A stretch of DNA of 64,000 nucleotides from JAIOQJ01 sp963718635. Lineage in GTDB: Bacteria > Planctomycetota > Planctomycetia > Gemmatales > Gemmataceae. Under the pieces are notes generated by a model. That model was not told the origin of the DNA. It saw nothing but the letters and a program-made list of their open reading frames with translations, and made no database searches. The translations under genes were made by a program, and so were the position numbers. Location: NCBI GenBank assembly GCA_963718635.1, contig OY970367.1, positions 6,138,001 to 6,202,000 on the forward strand, given 5' to 3'. Positions 47,012 through 56,574 of the stretch are shown in pieces; the first letter of the stretch is position 1, and every line of letters starts with the position of its first letter.

Positions 47012-47947
47012 TCACTTCTTCAATCGCTCGATGAGGAAAGCGAACGAGTTCTTATAACGCGGGTCGGATTTGCCCGGGTAGACGACGATCGCTTCGATGT
47101 CGTTCTCCTTCAGCTTTTCCGCAAGCTTCAGGCCCATGATCGCGGAGTGGGTCGGATCGACTTGTTTCTCGCCCACCACTGGCGGCGGGTTCTTGCCGCC
47201 AAACTCCATAAACACCGCCGGGTCGTCCTTGGTGACATGGGCGTACGGCGAGTATTCGTTGATCCATTTCAAAACCTTTTCCCGGTTGTCGTATAAGGCT
47301 TGAAAGTTCGCCAAACCAAACGCGTGAGCACCGTAACCGTAGTTGGGAATCCATTCGCGTAGTTCCTTCGGATCGAGCGACACCTGCGGCCCGCTGACGG
47401 CAACGGAGTAAAGACGCGTCGATTCGCGAGCGATCGGATCATCGCTCTTGGGGTCGGCCATGTCGTCATGGAAGGCGAGCCAAAGCGAGGAGCAAGCGCC
47501 GGCTGAACCCCCTGTGGCGCCGATTCTCTTCTTGTCGATGTTCCATTCAGCCGACTTTGAACGAATGAACTGCAGCGCCCGCGCGGCATCTTCCAATGGC
47601 GCTTTGACCGGTGGCTCGATTTTCAACTCGACCGCTTGTTTGACGTACCGATAGTTGATGGCCGCCACGCTAATGCCATTGTCAAGACACTGTTGAATCG
47701 CGCTGGAGTTGAGGCCGCTCTTGTCGCCGTTCTGCCAGCCGCCGCCATGAATGTAAAGAATGACTGGGGTCGGAGTGTCAGATTTGGCCTGCCAGAAGTC
47801 GAGCACCTGCCTTTCATGTTTGCCGTAGGGCAGATTGGCGGCGGTCGGCGCGGGTTGGCGTGGAGTTTCCTTTTTCTTTTCCTGGGCGTAAGCGGAACTG
47901 CCCGCTAAAGTCCAAATAGCGATGCCCGTCAACAAAAATCGGCTCAT
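47012..47947 (-). CDS. Exported alpha/beta-hydrolase (esterase/BD-FAE type)
   Basis: 311 residues with a signal peptide (MSRFLLTGIAIWTLAGSSAYA). VILYIHGGGWQNGDK is the oxyanion HGGG motif, GATGGSAGAC the nucleophile elbow (G-x-S-x-G), and the late D-P-T-H block fits the catalytic His. It resembles feruloyl/carbohydrate esterases and other carboxylesterases used in polysaccharide breakdown. The start is the ATG with GGAG 7 bases upstream. It converges on the glycosyltransferase gene, 11 bp apart. Confidence 0.85.
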   Translation of the reverse strand: MSRFLLTGIAIWTLAGSSAYAQEKKKETPRQPAPTAANLPYGKHERQVLDFWQAKSDTPTPVILYIHGGGWQNGDKSGLNSSAIQQCLDNGISVAAINYRYVKQAVELKIEPPVKAPLEDAARALQFIRSKSAEWNIDKKRIGATGGSAGACSSLWLAFHDDMADPKSDDPIARESTRLYSVAVSGPQVSLDPKELREWIPNYGYGAHAFGLANFQALYDNREKVLKWINEYSPYAHVTKDDPAVFMEFGGKNPPPVVGEKQVDPTHSAIMGLKLAEKLKENDIEAIVVYPGKSDPRYKNSFAFLIERLKK

Positions 47948-48153
47948 AGTGATGCTCCGTGGCGTAAGGAATCTGACTCGGGGTAGTCTATGCAAAGAGG
48001 GGCAGCGGAGCGCGAGTCAGGCGAGCCGAACTGCGTAACATAAGCGGTTGGGTTCCGTCGTGGTTGAGCGTCGAGCGTTTGAACGCACAAGCGAGACGCT
48101 CGTGCTACGCAAGTTTGAAAAGTCATCGCCCGTTTTCCCACGAATTAATTGGA

Positions 48154-48187
48154 AAGTCCCTTCCGGAAATATTTCTGGAAGGGACTT
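48154..48187 (+). repeat. Dispersed palindrome family, copy 4
   Basis: 34-bp near-perfect palindrome (AAGTCCCTTCCGG ... CTGGAAGGGACTT) centred on AAATATTT, preceded by TTTTCCCACGAATTAATTGG. Confidence 0.9.
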
Positions 48188-48190
48188 CGT

Positions 48191-48276
48191 GTTAGCCGCG
48201 ACGCGAAGGCATTGCGCAGCAGAGCGATTTCGGCAGGCAAGCGCTCCGCTGCGCAATGCTTTCGCGTCGCGGCTAA
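48191..48276. repeat. Long hairpin repeat (GTTAGCCGCGACGCG type), copy 1
   Basis: Arms 48191-48226 and 48241-48276 pair at 34 of 36 positions and begin GTTAGCCGCGACGCGAA. The same family forms the terminator interrupted by the group II intron at 50.7 kb. It directly follows dispersed-palindrome copy 4. Confidence 0.85.
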
Positions 48277-48326
48277 CTGGTTTTCATTTTCTCATCAAAC
48301 GTTTTGCCACGATTTTCTCGGGTTTA

Positions 48327-48352
48327 CGCTTCCGGAAATATTTCCGGAAGCG
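48327..48352 (+). repeat. Dispersed palindrome family, copy 5
   Basis: Perfect 26-bp palindrome (CGCTTCCGG ... CCGGAAGCG) centred on AAATATTT, preceded by GCCACGATTTTCTCGG. Confidence 0.9.
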
Positions 48353-48748
48353 ATTGCTTACTCGCACTGCGTTCCACCAGCGAAGCGGCTGTGAATGAGC
48401 ACATCGCGCACCGTCTCCGGCGGGCCGTACAACATAAGCTGTCGGATTCTTGATTGGGCGCAGCGGATAAACTAGCTTAGGGGCTGCTCGAAATAGAAAT
48501 TCGAAATTTAGCCCGCGTTTGATGCTCCGCGTTGAACGTCTTCATCAATCCAGACAGAGCAACAACCTCATCGAATTGATAAAGTCGAAAAGTGCAACTT
48601 AAAAATTGACGCGTCCCGCTAAAAAAAGTTAGTAGAGTCGAGGAGTGGCGCGGTGCGAACGTTCCGATGGACAACAAGCGTAGCCGGTCTGAACACTGTC
48701 GCTACGCCCCATCTGCTTCGGTCCGTCCGTTTCCACTCCCCGCTCGGC

Positions 48749-48783
48749 GAACCGGACGGGCGGATTTCCCGCATCCGGCTCTC
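48749..48783 (-). ncRNA. Group II intron domain V
   Basis: 35-nt hairpin on the minus strand: GAGAGCCGGATGCGGGAAAT closes with CCGCCCGTCCGGTTC, the catalytic AGC...GGTT helix with a GAAA-type loop. It sits 12 bases after the maturase stop, as expected. Confidence 0.9.
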
Positions 48784-48794
48784 GGACTTGTCTC

Positions 48795-50126
48795 TCACAC
48801 CTTCGCAAACAGCCGGCGTGGGCGGAAGTTTTCCAGTTGGATCAGTCCCAACTCCTCGTGCAGGTATCGTCGCGAGTACGTAGTGATACTCGAACCTCGC
48901 ACGCGATGCTTCCGGCCCAGCCACCGACGCAGCCTACAGCGCACGTGATCCATCAGTGTCGCATAGACCTCCGTTACCGGACCGTAACAAAAGTAGTTGG
49001 CCCAACCTCTTAGGACCGAGTTCAGGCTTCCCACAAGTTCTTCGGTTTCCCGGCACGTCGTTCGCCCTCGGGTCATCTCGCTGACCTTCGCGGTCATGGC
49101 TCCGATCTTCTTATCCGACGGTCGTGGGCTGATATACGCACGACCGTTCCTACGCGAGTAACACCGCCCGAACGTGTAGCCTAAGAACGTGAACGTCTCT
49201 TCCGGCAGAACACACCGCCGCGTCTTCTTCTCGTTGACCGTCAACCGCAGCTTCCCCATGATCTCACGCATCTCGACCATCGCCTCGTCGGCTAGGCCTC
49301 CCGGCGTGCAGATCACGAAGTCGTCCGCATAGTTCACGATGCGAGCGTCCAAACGCCTTTGGTGACCTTGGACCTTCCAGGCCAGAATGAAGCGACGCAT
49401 ATACAGATTCGCCAACAGCGGAGACAAGACCCCTCCTTGCGGAGTGCCCCTCCCCTCGTCCTTGTTGCGGGTCGTCCGCGTCTTCCGCCCACGCTCGTCC
49501 GTTTCCTCGACCGCCGCTTCCAGCCATTGTTTGATGACGTGAAGCACGTGTCGATCCACGATCCGACGCGACACCGACTTCATCAGCTCGGCGTGCGGAA
49601 TGCTGTCGAAGTAGCCGCTCAAGTCCGCGTCAACCACCTCCGTATAGCCATCGTCCAACAGCGCTTGCACCGCTTTCACAGCGTCGTGAGCGCCTATCCC
49701 CGTCCGGTAAGCGTGTTGCTCCGGCTGCAGGTCCGCCTCGAAGATCGGTTCGAGTATCAACACTGCCGCCATCTGCGCCACTCGGTCCCGTATCGTCGGT
49801 ATGCCCAGCGGTCGTTGTTTCCCATCGGCCTTCGGAATCCATACCCGTCGAACCGCCTGGGGCTTGTACGTCCGCGTCTTCAACTCTTCCGCCAGTTCCC
49901 CAAGCCACTTCGCCGGACCGTACGTCGTGATGTCTTCGAACGTCTGACCGTCCACCCCCGCTGCTCCGTCGTTCGCTCGGCAACGAGCGTAGGCGTGCAT
50001 CAGAACGTCCATCCGATACATCTTGTCGTACAGCGCATAGAAGCGGAACTCAGGTTCAGCTTTCGCTTTCGTGTGTAGTGCCGTCCGAAGCTTCTCAACC
50101 TTTTCCGGTGGGGTTGGTAGAAACAT
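48795..50126 (-). CDS. ltrA: Group II intron reverse transcriptase/maturase
   Basis: 443 residues. RT blocks: YKPQAVRRVWIPKADGKQRP, IPTIRDRVAQMA, DADLSGYFDSIPH, GTPQGGVLSPLLANLYM and the catalytic VNYADDFVI. Then the GIIM maturase domain (SLNSVLRGWANYFCYG). It ends soon after with no Cys-x2-Cys endonuclease domain. It promotes intron splicing and retrohoming. The start is the ATG before FLPTPPEK; the in-frame extension to 50195 is part of the intron's structured 5' region. Intact, so possibly active. Confidence 0.95.
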   Translation of the reverse strand: MFLPTPPEKVEKLRTALHTKAKAEPEFRFYALYDKMYRMDVLMHAYARCRANDGAAGVDGQTFEDITTYGPAKWLGELAEELKTRTYKPQAVRRVWIPKADGKQRPLGIPTIRDRVAQMAAVLILEPIFEADLQPEQHAYRTGIGAHDAVKAVQALLDDGYTEVVDADLSGYFDSIPHAELMKSVSRRIVDRHVLHVIKQWLEAAVEETDERGRKTRTTRNKDEGRGTPQGGVLSPLLANLYMRRFILAWKVQGHQRRLDARIVNYADDFVICTPGGLADEAMVEMREIMGKLRLTVNEKKTRRCVLPEETFTFLGYTFGRCYSRRNGRAYISPRPSDKKIGAMTAKVSEMTRGRTTCRETEELVGSLNSVLRGWANYFCYGPVTEVYATLMDHVRCRLRRWLGRKHRVRGSSITTYSRRYLHEELGLIQLENFRPRRLFAKV

Positions 50127-50656
50127 GTCAATCCCTCGGGCTGTCGCTTCTTTCGACACCGTACAAGAACTGAGGCCCCTTCCCTCCACCGGCATTACCC
50201 GGCTTCAACGGTACTACGAGCCCCTCCGCCACCTGACTTGGCCCGGCCTCTCCCTCGCGGGTCTCCGGTTGATCGTCACACGCGATCACCAAGCAGGCTT
50301 CCCGTGTTGCATGGTCTTCCTTTGAGAGCGTGCTGTCGCCCTTACTCCGGCAGGAGAAGCAACCCATTCGTTTTCGGTGCGATTGAACTCCGCACCTGGA
50401 GTCTGTGGTTGCTTCCGGCGGCCTTCCCCTTCGCGGCACAGGGTCGGCTCCTGCATCACTCGTTTTCGGAGCTTGCTGGCGTTCACGTTACATTACGGCC
50501 CACTCTCTCGCGGAGTCACTGTATGACCCTTTCCATCCAAGGCTCCGACGGCTTCGTTGCCTCCACCGCCGCTTGGATTGCTACCGGTCGGAAAACGACT
50601 AAACTTACCGGGTGGGACTTTCACCCACTGAAAAACCATACCTTCTCACGGCGCAC

Positions 50657-50743
50657 GCCGCGACGCGAAGGCTTTGCGCAGCGGAGCGCTTGCCTGCCAA
50701 AAGCGCTCCGCTGCGCAAAGCCTTCGCGTCGCGGCTAACGGAA
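50657..50743 (-). terminator. Hairpin terminator interrupted by the group II intron
   Basis: A perfect hairpin (arms of about 35 bp beginning GCCGCGACGCGAAGGCTTTG) lies 12 bp after the stop of the GT39-type gene and abuts the intron start. Its left arm begins GTTAGCC, but the right arm stops at GCGGC; the missing TAAC followed by TTTTTTT is found at the other end of the intron (48621-48631). Before insertion this was a strong intrinsic terminator. Confidence 0.8.
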
Positions 50744-50754
50744 TTTGTCGTTTT

Positions 50755-52440
50755 TTATTTACCGCCGGCACAGACTCGATCCCAGTGGTCGTGGGCTTCG
50801 CGCCAGGTTCCGTTGAAATTATCGCCTTCCCAGCGATAGACGAATACCTTGCCTTCTTCGACGGGGACATTCTCGGGCCAATGGTAGACGATCGTCCCAC
50901 GCTCGGCGAAATAGCGCGCCACGTACATAGCATGAAGTCTCGGGTGCATATTGGCGTTCGTTTCCTGCAAGATATAGGCAACTTTGGGCGACGATGTCGG
51001 GTCGGACGGGATGCGAATACGGCCCGAATAGTATTCGCCCCAGGCGAACGGATCGAGTACGAAATCGCCCGATTGTTGATGCTCGGCAATCCATAATCCG
51101 GCCGCATGGTGGCCGCCCCGGTTGCCGTGCAACGATTTCATCCCGGCGGGAAGGCAGCAGAGAATAAAGCCAACTGCGAGCACGGCCGTCCAGGCTTGAG
51201 CGCTGTTGTCCCCGCGTAGGCCGGGCAGCAGAGCGAGCTTTTCCGCCAGCAAGGGAAACGAAGCCGCCGCGAAGTAACTGCCGCAGAGGGCGATAAGCAA
51301 CGTGTGCCGTTCAGCGACATAACCTGCCTTCATGGCCATCAGGATGAGCAACGCCGAATGGCAAAGACCAAGGCCAACGATCAGAGTAGCTGGGCGATTG
51401 CTCCGTAACCTCGGCCAACAGAAAGCGAAGCCAAGCATGGCAAAAAAGGGCAGAACGTAGAATGAAGACTTCAGCAATTCGCCGCCTACCGCTTTGCCTG
51501 CCCAATTCAGATCGGGCGTTTTGCCGTTCCCGTATTCGGTAAACCATTTGGCGATGGGCACGTTGACGGGTCTAACCTGCTGCGGCATCTCCGAGGTGCG
51601 GATCCAGCCCGGCTTCATTTCTTCGCCGCCAAGCCAACGGAAGAGCCGCTCCCCGGTGGGCTTATTAGTGAGCCTGCCAATGGTATTTACATAAGGCCCC
51701 ATGACCACAAGCAATCCCGCTAAAAGCAGGCTGCCGCGAACCAGCAAGGCGCGCCAACTGATCTCGTGGCGGATTTTGCTTAGACAAAGCACCGGCACAA
51801 TGGTAGCGATAGAGATGAGACCTTCGGGTCTTACAAGGTAAGTCAGCCCGCTGAAAATGCCCGCTAGCGCGAACCAAGCCGAACTTTGACGCTGAAAGCC
51901 AAACCCCGCCAAGCAAATGGTAGAAATACAGAGGAAGAGAAAAAGATTATCGGAAAGCCCATCGCTCGCCACTTGAGCGCTTACCGGCAGCACCTGAAAG
52001 AACAACGTCCCGAGGAATGCTGTCTGCCGATCAAATGCCAATTTGCCCAGATAATACATAGGGAAAACAAGCAGCAGCGATGCAAGCAAGCTGGCAATCT
52101 GAGCGCTGCGGGCCATACTGTCGCAGGATGTTTCGCCCCAGATGGCCCGCACGGGCCAAGAGACCGCCATGATCGACAATGCATAGCCGGGCGGATGAAA
52201 GGAGGTCTTCAGCACCTCGGCACGCGTCATCTTATGCACAGGCTCGCCAGGCGATTCGGGCGGGTCTTCGATTTGCAGAGCGTAGCGAATAAAGCCGATG
52301 CTGTCGCGTGAAAGCACTTCGGTATGTGTAACGGTCCAGGTGCGTGCCACGAGCGACATCAGCAAAATAAAGCCGATGCGCCAGCAATCGGAAATCCATT
52401 CCCGACCGCGGCGTACGACGTTGTCCGTTGGTTCGCTCAT
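50755..52440 (-). CDS. GT39/ArnT-like membrane glycosyltransferase
   Basis: 561 residues with about 11-12 membrane helices and two periplasmic regions. The N-terminal loop after the first helix (VLSRDSIGFIRYA) carries the acidic D motif of GT-C enzymes; SFHPPGYALSI and SDGLSDNLFLF match the PMT_2/GT39 family, which transfers sugars from polyprenyl-phosphate donors. The start is the ATG before SEPTDN; the in-frame extension to 52470 is short and unsupported. Its terminator carries the group II intron. Confidence 0.8.
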   Translation of the reverse strand: MSEPTDNVVRRGREWISDCWRIGFILLMSLVARTWTVTHTEVLSRDSIGFIRYALQIEDPPESPGEPVHKMTRAEVLKTSFHPPGYALSIMAVSWPVRAIWGETSCDSMARSAQIASLLASLLLVFPMYYLGKLAFDRQTAFLGTLFFQVLPVSAQVASDGLSDNLFLFLCISTICLAGFGFQRQSSAWFALAGIFSGLTYLVRPEGLISIATIVPVLCLSKIRHEISWRALLVRGSLLLAGLLVVMGPYVNTIGRLTNKPTGERLFRWLGGEEMKPGWIRTSEMPQQVRPVNVPIAKWFTEYGNGKTPDLNWAGKAVGGELLKSSFYVLPFFAMLGFAFCWPRLRSNRPATLIVGLGLCHSALLILMAMKAGYVAERHTLLIALCGSYFAAASFPLLAEKLALLPGLRGDNSAQAWTAVLAVGFILCCLPAGMKSLHGNRGGHHAAGLWIAEHQQSGDFVLDPFAWGEYYSGRIRIPSDPTSSPKVAYILQETNANMHPRLHAMYVARYFAERGTIVYHWPENVPVEEGKVFVYRWEGDNFNGTWREAHDHWDRVCAGGK

Positions 52441-52564
52441 GACGATTCCATTCGTACCGGCCCACGGCAAATGATCCGGAAGTTTACCGCAAGCGGGTTG
52501 ATCGTAGAATGTTCACTCCAATCGGTCAATACAGAGCGGAGGGGAGCGTTAAAGGGGGCAAGCT

Positions 52565-52986
52565 ATGCTCATTGTGAATGACCGGATACGCATTCCGCTC
52601 GATGAAATCTCATGGACTTACGTTCGCGCCAGTGGACCTGGGGGTCAGAATGTGAATAAAGTTTCATCGAAAGCGGTGATGCGCTGGCCCGTAGCGACAA
52701 GTCCGAGCGTCCCCGGCGATGTCCGCGCCCGTTTTCTGCACGCTTCCAAACGCGCATCACGGGTGATGGCGACCTGGTGATGACCTCTCAGGAGTTCCGC
52801 GATCAGGAGCGCAACCGGCAGAGTTGCTTGGAAAAACTGACCGCCATGCTGCTTCAGGCGGCCACTGTTCCCAAAGTGCGGAAGGCGACCAAACCATCGC
52901 GAGGCTCGAAGATCCGCCGAGTCGAGGCGAAAAAGCGGACGTCGAAGACGAAATCGAATCGCCGCAGCCCTGCGAACGACGAGTGA
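52565..52986 (+). CDS. arfB: ArfB-like peptidyl-tRNA hydrolase (ribosome rescue), frameshifted
   Basis: About 140 residues. ASGPGGQNVNKVSSKA contains the catalytic GGQ of release-factor-type hydrolases, and LDEISWTYVRASGPGG is the ArfB/YaeJ context. A one-base gap near 52750 moves the frame; downstream VMTSQEFRDQERNRQSCLEKL and a Lys/Arg-rich tail (KKRTSKTKSNRR) complete the protein. ArfB frees stalled ribosomes by inserting the basic tail into the mRNA channel. Confidence 0.85.
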
Positions 52987-53071
52987 GCGCGTCTGCCGCT
53001 CCTTGATCGCAACGACTGCCCTGCCTAAACTTGATGTATAGGAGCGTGGTTCAATCGTACTGGGGCACTTC

Positions 53072-54263
53072 GTGGAACATCGTCGAAAAAAAGCCTGCTT
53101 TTCTTGCACTCTCTGTGCTCAATTCGCAAGCTTTTTACTATTGATCGCCGGTATCTTTGCCCTCAGCGGCTGCAAACGGCCGGCCCCGGCGGTGGTGCCC
53201 AACAAACCGCCGGAGGTGTTTTACGTAAACCCGGTTGTCGAAAAAGTACGCGATTACGAAGACTACACCGGGCGTACGGAGTCAATCCCGACCGTCGAAA
53301 TACGCGCGGGTGACGAGCGAACTCAAAAAAGTTTACTTCGTCGACGGGACCGATGTCGTCAAAGGGGCCCCGCTCTTCGATCTCGATCCGCGCCAGTTCG
53401 AAGCGGAGCTGGAACGTGCCAATGCAACGCTGGCTCAGAACGAGGCAACGCTGACCCAGAAGGATCAGGCACTGACCAGAGCGAAGAAACTGCGCGAAGA
53501 AGGCACGAACACCAAAGAAGAACTGGAAAACGCCCAAGCGGATTACAAAGTCGCCAAGGCCACGCGCGATTTAGGACAGGCCAACAAAGAGATAGCCAAA
53601 TTAAACGTCGAGTACTGCCATATTACGGCAGCCGATAGCGGCCGCATCGATCGCAAGCTCATCGACGAAGGTAATCAGGCGACCGCCTTCCAAACGCTGT
53701 TGACCACCATTCGCGCGCTCGATCCCCTTTACGCCTATTTTGATGTCGACGAACGCACGGTGCTCGCTTTGCGAACAAAGATGCAGAAAAAAGAGATACG
53801 CTCCCCTCGGGATGCGCAAACTAAGCTGGAAGTGGGACTTTCTAATGAAGATGGCTTCTCCATGCAGGGAGTCATTGATTATGTCTCCAATGCCGTCGAT
53901 CCCGGCACCGGCACATTGCGCGTGCGCATCCGGATGGACAATCCCGAAATCGAACATGCCAATCATCGGCATCTGCTGTCGCCCGGCATGTTTGTGCGCG
54001 TCCGCTTTTGGGTTGGCGAGGCACAACCTGCCATCGTGGTGCCAGAGATGGCGCTCGTCTCCGATCAGGGCATCCGCCATCTTTTCGTGATCAATGCGGA
54101 CAACAAGGTCGAATATCGCCCCGTCAAGATTGGCCTGCCGCAAGGCGATAAACGTGTAATCAAAGAAGGAATAACCACGAGCGATCGCGTTATCGTCAGC
54201 GGCTTACAGCGCGTACGGCCGGGCATCGAAGTGAATCCATCCGAATGGAAAGCCAAGAAATGA
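53072..54263 (+). CDS. AcrA-type RND adaptor lipoprotein, frameshifted, orphan
   Basis: About 397 residues. Signal peptide with lipobox (IFALSGC), then PPEVFYVNPVVEKVRDYEDY and TVEIRA; a shift near 53310 leads to VTSELKKVYFVDGTDVVKG, the lipoyl half. A coiled-coil hairpin (LAQNEATLTQKDQALTRAKK) and the barrel strands (LVSDQGIRHLFVI) follow. It would connect an HAE-type RND pump to an outer-membrane channel, but no pump gene follows; the next gene is convergent. Confidence 0.85.
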
Positions 54264-54282
54264 TACTTTTCATTATGCGCAT

Positions 54283-54789
54283 CTAACAAATTTGCGGCGT
54301 CAATTTGCGGATGAGTTCTTCATGCTCCGGCCAGAGTCGAGTAAGTTCGTCGCGATCGCCGGAAAGATAATCTTCATAGTCGAAACCTGGCGCCATCGTT
54401 GCGCCGAGCAATGCAAACTTGCCGCCCGGCAGCAGATAACTCCCTTGCCAGATTCCCCCGGCTACCACCGTCTGCGGCAATTGACCTGCTTGCAGATCGG
54501 TTCCGAGCACGAGTAACTGCGAGTCGCCTTCGGGCGACAGTTGCAGCATCTGCACGGGGTCGCCGAGGTAGAAGTGAAAAACTTCGTCGGTCGGTAAACG
54601 ATGCAAGGCAGAGACGGTGTTCGGCGTGAGCAAGTAATAGATCGCCGTGGCGGCCGAGCGCGGCCCTGCATTCCAAGGCAGCACCGCATGCGGGAGCTCC
54701 GCTTCGCTGCGATATGTCTCCCGGAAGAAGCCTCCTTCAACCGGGTGCGGTTGCAATTTTAATAAGGCGATAACTTCTTCAGCCGTCAT
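54283..54789 (-). CDS. DUF985 cupin protein
   Basis: 168 residues. HPVEGGFFRETYRS, SAATAIYYLLTPNTVSALHR, DEVFHFYLGDPVQML and GKFALLGATMAPGFDYEDY are the DUF985 cupin signature, with the His residues likely binding a metal. The reaction is unknown. Its ATG overlaps the stop of the upstream methyltransferase gene (ATGA), so the two are translationally coupled. Confidence 0.9.
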   Translation of the reverse strand: MTAEEVIALLKLQPHPVEGGFFRETYRSEAELPHAVLPWNAGPRSAATAIYYLLTPNTVSALHRLPTDEVFHFYLGDPVQMLQLSPEGDSQLLVLGTDLQAGQLPQTVVAGGIWQGSYLLPGGKFALLGATMAPGFDYEDYLSGDRDELTRLWPEHEELIRKLTPQIC

Positions 54790-55826
54790 GAATCGCCTCC
54801 CGCAGAAGCTTCCAAAATGGTGTAGTTGCGATTCTCGAACGCTTCCACTTCGCCAAAGGCATCGACCAAAATCGGCGCTACGTGCTGCACCTGCTTCGTA
54901 ACCAGATAGAAACGTCCCCCTTCTCGCAGCAACGGTCGCGAACGTTCGATGAACATCTTGGCGATGCTCGAAATGGCATAGTACGGCGGATTGGCAAGAA
55001 TGACATCAAAGCCGTTCTTAGGCAAATGCTCCATCGTTGAAGTCGCAATGCACGAATAGTTAGTCAGACAATTGCTGCGCGCGTTCTCTTCCGCCAGCAC
55101 GATGGCCCGGACATTTGAATCGACGAAGACGATCCGGGCATCCAGCCCGGCGCGGTCGGCGGCGAGAATGCCGTTGGCGCCGACGCCGCAGCCAAGATCG
55201 AGCACCGCATTGCCCGGTTGAATGTTCGCTACTTCGAGCAGGGCGCGGGCGCCATCGTCCATTCGGCCATAGGAGAACACACCTGGACGGGAGAGAAAGG
55301 AATGCGAAGGTCCTTCGCCGATACGAGCGTGGAAACTGAGCTCGTGCCGGCGTTGCGGCTTTTCCTTTTCCTTGACTCCCCAAAAGACACCGCCGTCGGG
55401 CCGAGCAGGTAATTCATGGCACTTGCCGAAGAGTTTCTTAAGCGCCTTCGGCAGCAGTTGGTCGCGATCGTATTCTGAAAGAGCGATAGCCAGGCCGCGC
55501 GGCTTGAGGATTCGCAGAGCTTGCTCCAGCAGGTCAATTTTTAATTCCCGCTCGCCGTGGACGGCTATGGGAAAGAGAAGAGTTTGAAAGTGAGCGGGCA
55601 AATCCCAAAGATCGGGCTTCGTTTCAATGTGAGCCGAACGGCCGATCAATTGAAGCTCATCGTGCAAGCGACCCGCCTGATGCAAATCGAGCTGGTAGCA
55701 GACGACGTCCCCGGGTGGACAGAGAGAGACCAACTCCGCCGCCTGCTGCGGCGACCCGAGCACCACAGCGACCGGCGGCTTCACTTTCTCGGCAATCGCG
55801 GCATAAAGCGTAGCAAGATTGAACAT
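54786..55826 (-). CDS. RsmC/RlmG-like rRNA guanine methyltransferase
   Basis: 346 residues. Two Rossmann-like halves: an N-terminal degenerate one and a C-terminal SAM-binding one with VLDLGCGVGANG (motif I) and ILANPPYYA (the NPPY motif of N2-guanine or N6-adenine methyltransferases). The architecture matches RsmC (16S rRNA m2G1207). The substrate is inferred. Coupled to the DUF985 gene downstream. Confidence 0.8.
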   Translation of the reverse strand: MFNLATLYAAIAEKVKPPVAVVLGSPQQAAELVSLCPPGDVVCYQLDLHQAGRLHDELQLIGRSAHIETKPDLWDLPAHFQTLLFPIAVHGERELKIDLLEQALRILKPRGLAIALSEYDRDQLLPKALKKLFGKCHELPARPDGGVFWGVKEKEKPQRRHELSFHARIGEGPSHSFLSRPGVFSYGRMDDGARALLEVANIQPGNAVLDLGCGVGANGILAADRAGLDARIVFVDSNVRAIVLAEENARSNCLTNYSCIATSTMEHLPKNGFDVILANPPYYAISSIAKMFIERSRPLLREGGRFYLVTKQVQHVAPILVDAFGEVEAFENRNYTILEASAGGDS

Positions 55827-55916
55827 CAGGAAAGTTTATGAGACGAGAGGCAAAAGGCAGCTGAGGAGGATGTTCTTAACCGGACTATGCATAGGCCGGA
55901 AAGTTCACCTGGACGC

Positions 55917-55972
55917 AGGACAACCGTCTCGTTTGTCAACGATGACCAAGGACAACCGAGACGGTTGTCCTA
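55917..55972. repeat. GGACAACCG/CGGTTGTCC inverted repeat, copy 1
   Basis: AGGACAACCGTCTC and GAGACGGTTGTCCT face each other across a 28-base middle that contains a second GACAACC. The same element, more perfect, recurs at 56575-56631. Confidence 0.8.
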
Positions 55973-56102
55973 CGTTACGAAAAGCCTTGGATATCGGGCA
56001 GGTGTTGCCCAGTATACAACGATTCGTTTTGCCCGGTGACACCAATTCCATGCTTGGAGACGTAAGTCCGTCCGAGTGGCCTGCCCGATTGTGGAGGAAG
56101 CT

Positions 56103-56300
56103 GTGAGTCTGCACGAACTCGAAGCCGCGACCAGCCAACTACCCGCCGACGAGTTAAACGCCTTCGCTCGCTGGTTTGAAGAATTTATGGCCGATGTCTG
56201 GGATCGTCGCATTGAAGAAGACATTGCGGCCGGCCGCCTTGACGAGGCGGGTCGCCGCGCGGACGCTGAATTCGAGGCGCGGCGGTGCAGGCCCCTATGA
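56103..56300 (+). CDS. Antitoxin-like protein of a toxin-antitoxin pair
   Basis: 65 residues from GTG with GGAGG 6 bases upstream. QLPADELNAFARWFEEF and DIAAGRLDEAGRRADAEF match the short helical addiction-module proteins that precede RelE/ParE-like toxins. Its stop overlaps the toxin ATG (ATGA). Confidence 0.65.
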   Translation: MSLHELEAATSQLPADELNAFARWFEEFMADVWDRRIEEDIAAGRLDEAGRRADAEFEARRCRPL

Positions 56301-56526
56301 ATCATTTCGCCACAGCGGATTTTTGGTACTGCTATCGCCGACTGCCACCCTCAGTGCGATGCGTCGAGATTCTCATCACCCTTCGCTTCGATTGAAAAAG
56401 GTTGGTTCATTTTGGTCGGCGCGTGTCGGTTTACGCTATCGTGCTCTAGCACGTTATCGAACGGAAGGATTGGTCTGGTTTTGGATTGGCCCACACAGCG
56501 AGTACGATCAAATAATCGCGACGTAG
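56297..56526 (+). CDS. RelE/ParE-type toxin, frameshifted
   Basis: About 77 residues over two frames. The start MNHFATADFWYCYRRLPP is in one frame and, after about 56350, HPSLRLKKVGSFWSARVG and VWFWIGPHSEYDQII in the other; together they are the full signature of small RelE-like toxins. In the toxin superfamily this fold cleaves ribosome-bound mRNA or inhibits gyrase. The break may be real or an indel. Confidence 0.65.
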
Positions 56527-56574
56527 ATATATCCTCGATCGGCACGTGGGCGACACCCAAATGTTAAACTGCCT

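Larger units (their letters stand above)
48632..50656 (-). mobile_element. Group II intron with RT/maturase ORF
   Basis: About 2.0 kb. The 5' end GTGCGCC at 50656 (minus strand) matches the GTGYG intron start, followed by the domain I element CAGTGGGTGAAAGTCCCAC. The ORF encodes an endonuclease-less maturase, and domain V lies at 48749-48783. The 3' end at 48632 is inferred because the next bases (TAAC then seven T) exactly complete the palindrome that the intron interrupts. This pattern, insertion between a hairpin and its T-tract, is that of class C (IIC) introns. The 5' boundary is well supported and the 3' boundary is an inference. Confidence 0.8.
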
